DNA of 64,000 nucleotides from Thiotrichaceae bacterium (GTDB lineage: Bacteria; Pseudomonadota; Gammaproteobacteria; Beggiatoales; Beggiatoaceae): NCBI GenBank assembly GCA_011391085.1, contig JAABRD010000003.1:62001-126000 (forward strand), in the 5' to 3' direction. Shown in pieces: positions 62,097 through 64,000 of this stretch (positions within the stretch are counted from its first letter, which is position 1; each line of letters begins with the position of its first letter). Below the pieces are notes generated by a model. The model saw only the letters and a program-made list of their open reading frames with translations, had not been told where the DNA came from and made no database searches. The position numbers were made by a program, and so were the translations under genes.

Positions 62097-64000
62097 CTAT
62101 TGTTGCGTAGAATTAGCCACTATTAAACACTCCCTTAACTGCCGTCCCAACTCCTCGATTTGAGGAGATAAAAATAAATTGTCATGATACCCTACCACTT
62201 CGTAAATTTCTACCTCGCCCGTTGTCCATTTCTGTAACCAGTACGAATTTTGTTCACGCCACTCGCGAGACAAAAATAGCGTTACGTGGCCTGGATAGGG
62301 ACGTGGTTGATATTTTTCCAAGGCTTCATAGAAGGCACTAATAAACAACATATCTTGACTCTTGGGAGGCATCAGGGCAGTCTTTCCATGATAATAAAAT
62401 TTATCCTTCCATTTGTTCATAGTCAAGACCAATTGTTCCTGGGTAAAACGCAACTTTTGCTGAATCTTATGGAACAGATAACCGGGGCCAAATTCTAATA
62501 GATTTTGCCAATGCCGAGAATACCCTTGTTGCGGTTCCCAAATCAAGTCGATGAAACCTAAAAAGGCCACTTTCTCTCCTCCCACACGCAGTTGCTGGGC
62601 CATTTCAAAGGCAATCACGGCATCTCCGCAGAAGCCTCCCAAATAATAAGGGCCGTGAGGTTGCACGGTTTGAATTTCTTGAAGATAACGTTGGGCAATG
62701 CCTTCGACACTCAGATAAGTTGGATTATTGTAGTCCTGCAAGCCAAATAAATTCAATCCATACACCGATTGCATACTTCCCAAATGCGGTGCCAGTGCCC
62801 TGGCGTAATTGGTTGAACCAATGAAAAAGAATGCTGGACGAGACCCGTGGAGTTGAATCGCCACCAACGCCCGGGGCGTCTTGGGGGAAGTGGTTTCGCG
62901 CAGAACTTCCGCCAGTTGGGCAATGGTAGGCATTTGAAACAACGTTATCAATGAGATACTTTTTCCAAACGTCTTATTGATGCGTTCTAGTAACGTGACA
63001 GCCAATAAAGAATGTCCTCCCAGTTCAAAAAAATTGTCATGTCGACCTATCGGTTGCACCTTCAACAATTTTTCCCACAACTCGGCCACTTGGCGTTCCA
63101 CAACATTTTGCGGTTCTGCCGAAATATCCTTTCGAGTGATTGGAGGCGATTTAGGGGACAAGTCAGTTTTGTCACTGTCAATCACGGGCAAAGTTTTTAT
63201 AGAAGGAGGTAACAGAGGGAAGTCCGACAGACGTTGTTGAGGGTTGGCCACCACATTTTCTAACAAAGTCTCAAGATGGTCAGCCATCCGCACAATGGTG
63301 GTTGCCTCAAATAAATCGGTGCTGTACTCAAAACGCCCAATGATTCCTGTCGGTCTCTCATCTAATTCCAAGGTTAAATCAAATTTAGCGGTCCCTGTAT
63401 GCACGTCAAAATGATGCAGTTCCCAACCTGAGTTCAGATTAGCCACCGGCGGATCAAAAGTGAAAGTGACTTGAAATAGAGGATTAGCACCGGCCACGCG
63501 GTTGGGTTGGAGGGCTTCGACTAGATATTCAAACGGTAAATCTTGATGGGTGTATGCGTCTAACGTGACTTTTTTAACTCGTGTTAAGAGTTCTTGAAAA
63601 CTCGGATCACCAGAAAAATCGGTACGCAACACCAAGGTATTGAGGAACAATCCACACATTCTCTCCCATTCGGGACGGTTGCGATTGGCTTTCACGGTGC
63701 CTACCATGATGTCCTCTTGCCCTGAGTAACGGTGCAACAAGGTTTGAAAAGCGGCTAAGAGGGTCATCGAAAGGGTCACGCCTTCTTGACGACTTAGAAC
63801 TTTAAGGGCGTCGGTCAATGACTTAGACCACGCAAAAACGTGCATCGCCCCTTGAAAAGTCGGCGTGGCAGGACGCGGGTGGTCAGTAGGCAATTCCAAA
63901 ATGGGGAGGTTCGCTAGTTGCTGTTTCCAATAAATCAGTTGCGGTTCTAACCGAGAAGGAGATAACCAATGGCGTTGCCAGATAGCAAAATCAGGATATT
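62097..64000 (-). CDS. Nonribosomal peptide synthetase, terminal C-PCP-TE module, 5' partial
   Basis: The gene runs off the right edge, so its start is not seen (the TTG at 63899 is internal). The visible ~634 residues begin within a condensation domain (YPDFAIWQRHWLSPSRLEPQ, ILELPTDHPRPATPTF, RYSGQEDIMVGTVKANRNRP, NTLVLRTDFSGDPSFQELL). A linker of ~40 residues leads directly to a peptidyl carrier protein with the phosphopantetheine Ser in FFELGGHSLLAV, then to a thioesterase. There is no adenylation domain between C and PCP. The TE nucleophile elbow is YYLGGFCGDAVIAFEMAQ, in which Cys sits where Ser is usual; the product may be released by a Cys-type thioesterase. The product is unknown. Confidence 0.92.
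   Translation of the reverse strand, partial: YPDFAIWQRHWLSPSRLEPQLIYWKQQLANLPILELPTDHPRPATPTFQGAMHVFAWSKSLTDALKVLSRQEGVTLSMTLLAAFQTLLHRYSGQEDIMVGTVKANRNRPEWERMCGLFLNTLVLRTDFSGDPSFQELLTRVKKVTLDAYTHQDLPFEYLVEALQPNRVAGANPLFQVTFTFDPPVANLNSGWELHHFDVHTGTAKFDLTLELDERPTGIIGRFEYSTDLFEATTIVRMADHLETLLENVVANPQQRLSDFPLLPPSIKTLPVIDSDKTDLSPKSPPITRKDISAEPQNVVERQVAELWEKLLKVQPIGRHDNFFELGGHSLLAVTLLERINKTFGKSISLITLFQMPTIAQLAEVLRETTSPKTPRALVAIQLHGSRPAFFFIGSTNYARALAPHLGSMQSVYGLNLFGLQDYNNPTYLSVEGIAQRYLQEIQTVQPHGPYYLGGFCGDAVIAFEMAQQLRVGGEKVAFLGFIDLIWEPQQGYSRHWQNLLEFGPGYLFHKIQQKLRFTQEQLVLTMNKWKDKFYYHGKTALMPPKSQDMLFISAFYEALEKYQPRPYPGHVTLFLSREWREQNSYWLQKWTTGEVEIYEVVGYHDNLFLSPQIEELGRQLRECLIVANSTQQ

Overview
The window looks like chromosomal DNA of a filamentous, sulfur-oxidising type gammaproteobacterium, most likely of the Thiotrichales (Beggiatoa/Thioploca-like). 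I infer this from gammaproteobacterial gene content and order (kdsA next to eno, tonB next to yqgE, AT-moderate coding DNA), a sulfide:quinone reductase-like flavoprotein, DUF928 and FlgO lipoproteins, a vWA-MoxR conflict locus, and an exceptional load of short palindromic and MITE-like repeats in almost every intergenic gap. No database search was possible, so the taxon is an inference.

Layout. 1-3.0 kb: 5' part of a WD40 protein, a secreted Cys-rich repeat protein, a small peptide gene and a frameshifted relic. 3.0-6.3 kb: glycine cleavage genes gcvT-gcvH-gcvPA (gcvPB is not here). 6.5-9.9 kb: tadA, an unknown Cys-rich protein, a YqeG-like HAD phosphatase, two tandem paralogues of unknown function, and tRNA-Leu(CAA). 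10.0-19.5 kb: an island of secreted proteins (lipase-like hydrolase, lipoprotein-like propeller fragment, two large modular surface proteins), bracketed by a truncated and an intact copy of the same membrane-anchored protein gene, then a universal stress protein. 19.7-26.7 kb: eno, kdsA, pgk, interleaved with two HEPN-type cassettes and two small genes. 27.6-35.8 kb: a two-component pair, two FlgO-like lipoproteins, DUF928, a six-SH3 secreted protein and the pseudopilins gspH-gspI. 36.0-46.0 kb: Rpn-like nuclease/transposase-family protein, an XRE regulator, an SQR-like enzyme, YdjM, YqgE, a TonB-like protein, an isocitrate dehydrogenase fused to CBS domains, and two toxin-antitoxin loci, one of them broken.

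46.5-52.8 kb is the most interesting part. On the minus strand, an EAD2-iSTAND protein, a MoxR AAA+ ATPase, a degenerate receiver and a 1040-residue vWA-like/FGE protein form what looks like an NTP-dependent biological conflict system of the kind described from multicellular bacteria. The C-terminus of the FGE protein has the composition and downstream hairpin expected of a diversity-generating retroelement target, although no reverse transcriptase lies in the window.

53.1-64.0 kb: a TgpA-type transglutaminase and DUF58 protein, argH, two polysaccharide export proteins (one fused to an outer membrane barrel), a phosphopantetheinyl transferase and the last module of a nonribosomal peptide synthetase that runs off the right edge.

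Repeats shape this genome. At least six families recur: MITE-like elements with GGTAGTGATGCAAT ends, palindromes with GGAGCGCAATAAGAATTATT arms, CTAGAGGCTTTAGCCGG arms, GGAGTCCAAAGCG arms, GGAGTACGGAATTTATTCCG units and GTGGATAGTGGATA runs. Several have landed in gene ends and changed the N- or C-termini of the predicted proteins.
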